Shown here piece after piece: positions 5,612-6,490 of a DNA stretch of 6,490 nucleotides. The translations under genes and the position numbers were made by a program. Position 1 is the first letter of the stretch; each line of letters opens with the position of its first letter. Origin of the DNA: Thermoplasmatota archaeon (GTDB taxonomy: Archaea > Thermoplasmatota > Thermoplasmata > UBA10834); assembly GCA_030836605.1 (NCBI GenBank), contig JAUPMC010000002.1, positions 1 to 6,490 on the forward strand, written 5' to 3'. The notes under the pieces were generated by a model. That model did not search any database. It was not told the DNA's origin and saw only the letters and a list, made by a program, of their open reading frames with translations.

Positions 5612-5632
5612 GAAATTTGTCAATGTATCTGC

Positions 5633-6490
5633 ATGTGGCGTTTCCTCCACTCGGAGATGAAGGTCATCCTCGGATTGGTCGAGGACGCGGACAGGACTGA
5701 CGCTGAGATCGCAGATGTCTACGGGATGAACAAGGGGACCGTGGCCGCGGTGAGGAGGAGGCTCGTCGACTCCGGCGCGGTGACGTTCGTCAACGTGCCG
5801 GCGTTCAACAAGCTGGGATGCGAGCTGATGGCGTTCCACTCGGGCACAATGGACCCCGCGGTCGAGGCGGACTCGAAGACGAACAACTACCTCGAGTTCT
5901 GCGACAGCTCCCCGAACGTGTTCCACGGGATCGTGGGCGGGGGCCATGTCTCTCTGCACGCGGTCTTCCGGGACGTGACCGAGCTGGAGACCTTCCTGCA
6001 GGGCCACAACAAGTTCTTCTCGGGGACCAGGAGACCCTCCAAGGCGAAGCTGGACACCGTCATGTTCCCCTATCGGATCACCCGGGGGACGTACCGGATG
6101 AACTTCGCCCCGACCGTCCACAGGTTCTTCGAGATCGATGCCCCCGCGCCCAAGGCGAGGCTGTCGACCTTGGAGGAGATCACCGAGCCGGACCTCTCGG
6201 AGAACGAGAGGAACACCCTCCTGGAGCTCGTGGCCAGTCCGTTGTCCTCGGACAGGCAGCTCGCGTCCAAGGTCGGCCTCTCCAGGCAGGCGGTCACCAG
6301 GATCAGGCGGGTGCTCTTCGAGGAGGGGTACCTCGCGAAGGTATGCGTCCCTCACCTCTACAAGTGGGGCTTCGAACTCTACGTCGTCTCGCACGCCAAG
6401 TTCAGCATGGACATGCGGTGGGACATCAGGGTCAAGAGCCAGCCGAGCGAGACCTCGGACCTCCCCTTCTTCTCGCTGTCGAAGGCGGAC
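5633..6490 (+). CDS. Lrp-like transcription regulator with duplicated HTH (3' end outside window)
   Basis: The frame is open to the right edge, giving 286 residues without a stop. A winged-HTH-like segment (about 4-55) leads into a sensor-like region. Residues 94-125 (PNVFHGIVGGGHVSLHAVF and on) resemble the RAM ligand domain of Lrp/AsnC regulators, with GGGHVS where those have their Gly-Asp motif. A second HTH (about 187-240) again leads into a sensor start. Residues 15-73 and 199-257 align without a gap, 17 of 59 identical by my count, including both Arg-Arg recognition-helix positions and the V-x-V-P...K-x-G-x-E-L segment. The protein is therefore an internal tandem duplication and could bind DNA as a pseudo-dimer. 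ATG 5633 is chosen because third-position G/C bias begins there, the repeat match extends ahead of Met9 (the alternative ATG 5657), and a TATA box lies 26 nt upstream. ATG 5600 and ATG 5501 are also in frame but less likely. The ligand and target genes are unknown. Confidence 0.85.
   Translation, partial: MWRFLHSEMKVILGLVEDADRTDAEIADVYGMNKGTVAAVRRRLVDSGAVTFVNVPAFNKLGCELMAFHSGTMDPAVEADSKTNNYLEFCDSSPNVFHGIVGGGHVSLHAVFRDVTELETFLQGHNKFFSGTRRPSKAKLDTVMFPYRITRGTYRMNFAPTVHRFFEIDAPAPKARLSTLEEITEPDLSENERNTLLELVASPLSSDRQLASKVGLSRQAVTRIRRVLFEEGYLAKVCVPHLYKWGFELYVVSHAKFSMDMRWDIRVKSQPSETSDLPFFSLSKAD

Larger units (their letters stand above)
5328..5632. other. 305-nt non-coding stretch, right part A+T-rich
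   Basis: No convincing gene lies between L40e and the last gene. Bases 5461-5640 contain about 42% G+C by hand count, against 60-75% in the genes. The stretch holds a minus-strand hairpin with a U-tract (5398-5428), an outer stem around it (5407-5448), a short palindrome ACCAA-A-TTGGT (5482-5492), a composite stem (5519-5567) and the promoter of the regulator gene. Short minus-strand reading frames of about 15-19 codons exist but have no support. An in-frame upstream extension of the regulator (from ATG 5501) lacks third-position G/C bias and is not taken as coding. Confidence 0.6.

Noticed and set aside
5..5622. Shared CAAATT-like cores in the left palindrome (5-25), the ACCAA/TTGGT palindrome (5482-5492) and the regulator promoter (about 5613-5622)
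   Set aside because: Only about five to seven A/T-rich bases agree and the flanking arms differ, so one common regulator site is not supported.
5366..6394. 342-codon minus-strand open frame over the last gene and the A+T-rich spacer
   Set aside because: Most of it is antisense to the HTH regulator, whose two copies of a known fold show the real frame. The remainder passes straight through the hairpin.
1..6490. CRISPR arrays, insertion sequences, integrase or toxin-antitoxin genes
   Set aside because: No spaced direct repeats of suitable size, no transposase or recombinase motifs and no target-site duplications were seen on either strand.

Overview
The window looks like a G+C-rich archaeal chromosome. 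The evidence is an archaeal-type clamp-loader small subunit (RfcS), the archaeal/eukaryotic ribosomal protein L40e, an archaeal-type serine hydroxymethyltransferase, a tRNA-thiolation enzyme of the NcsA/TtuA family, and TATA-box promoters about 27 bases ahead of gene starts, several of which look leaderless. Strong use of AGG for Arg and ATA for Ile, together with the gene set, makes a Thermoplasmatota-like lineage my best guess. That is inference; no rRNA is present to prove it.

Layout. Bases 1-276 hold no convincing gene. They contain a perfect 10-bp inverted repeat against a TATA box, then a G+C-rich, hairpin-prone stretch, then the proximal promoter of glyA. glyA (277-1569, +) is followed by a probable two-gene operon (1641-3133, +) with a 4-nt start/stop overlap. 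It encodes a membrane-anchored extracytoplasmic beta-rich protein and a multi-pass membrane protein ending in a zinc ribbon. This operon converges on, and overlaps by 8 nt, the thiolation gene (4046-3126, -). A 98-nt divergent promoter region separates that gene from rfcS (4145-5104, +). The small L40e gene (5178-5327, +) follows with its own TATA box.

Bases 5328-5632 are a non-coding stretch whose right part is far more A+T-rich than the genes. It holds a minus-strand hairpin followed by a U-tract, other inverted repeats, and the promoter of the last gene. That gene (5633 to beyond the right edge, +) encodes an Lrp-like DNA-binding regulator in which the HTH plus the start of the following sensor domain occurs twice.

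Most of the genes are housekeeping: one-carbon metabolism, tRNA thiolation, replication and translation. The less explained parts are the membrane/zinc-ribbon pair, the duplicated regulator, the operator-like palindrome at the left edge and the two non-coding regions. I see no mobile element, CRISPR array, tRNA or rRNA. I cannot claim a new system from this sequence alone; the strongest leads are listed as findings.
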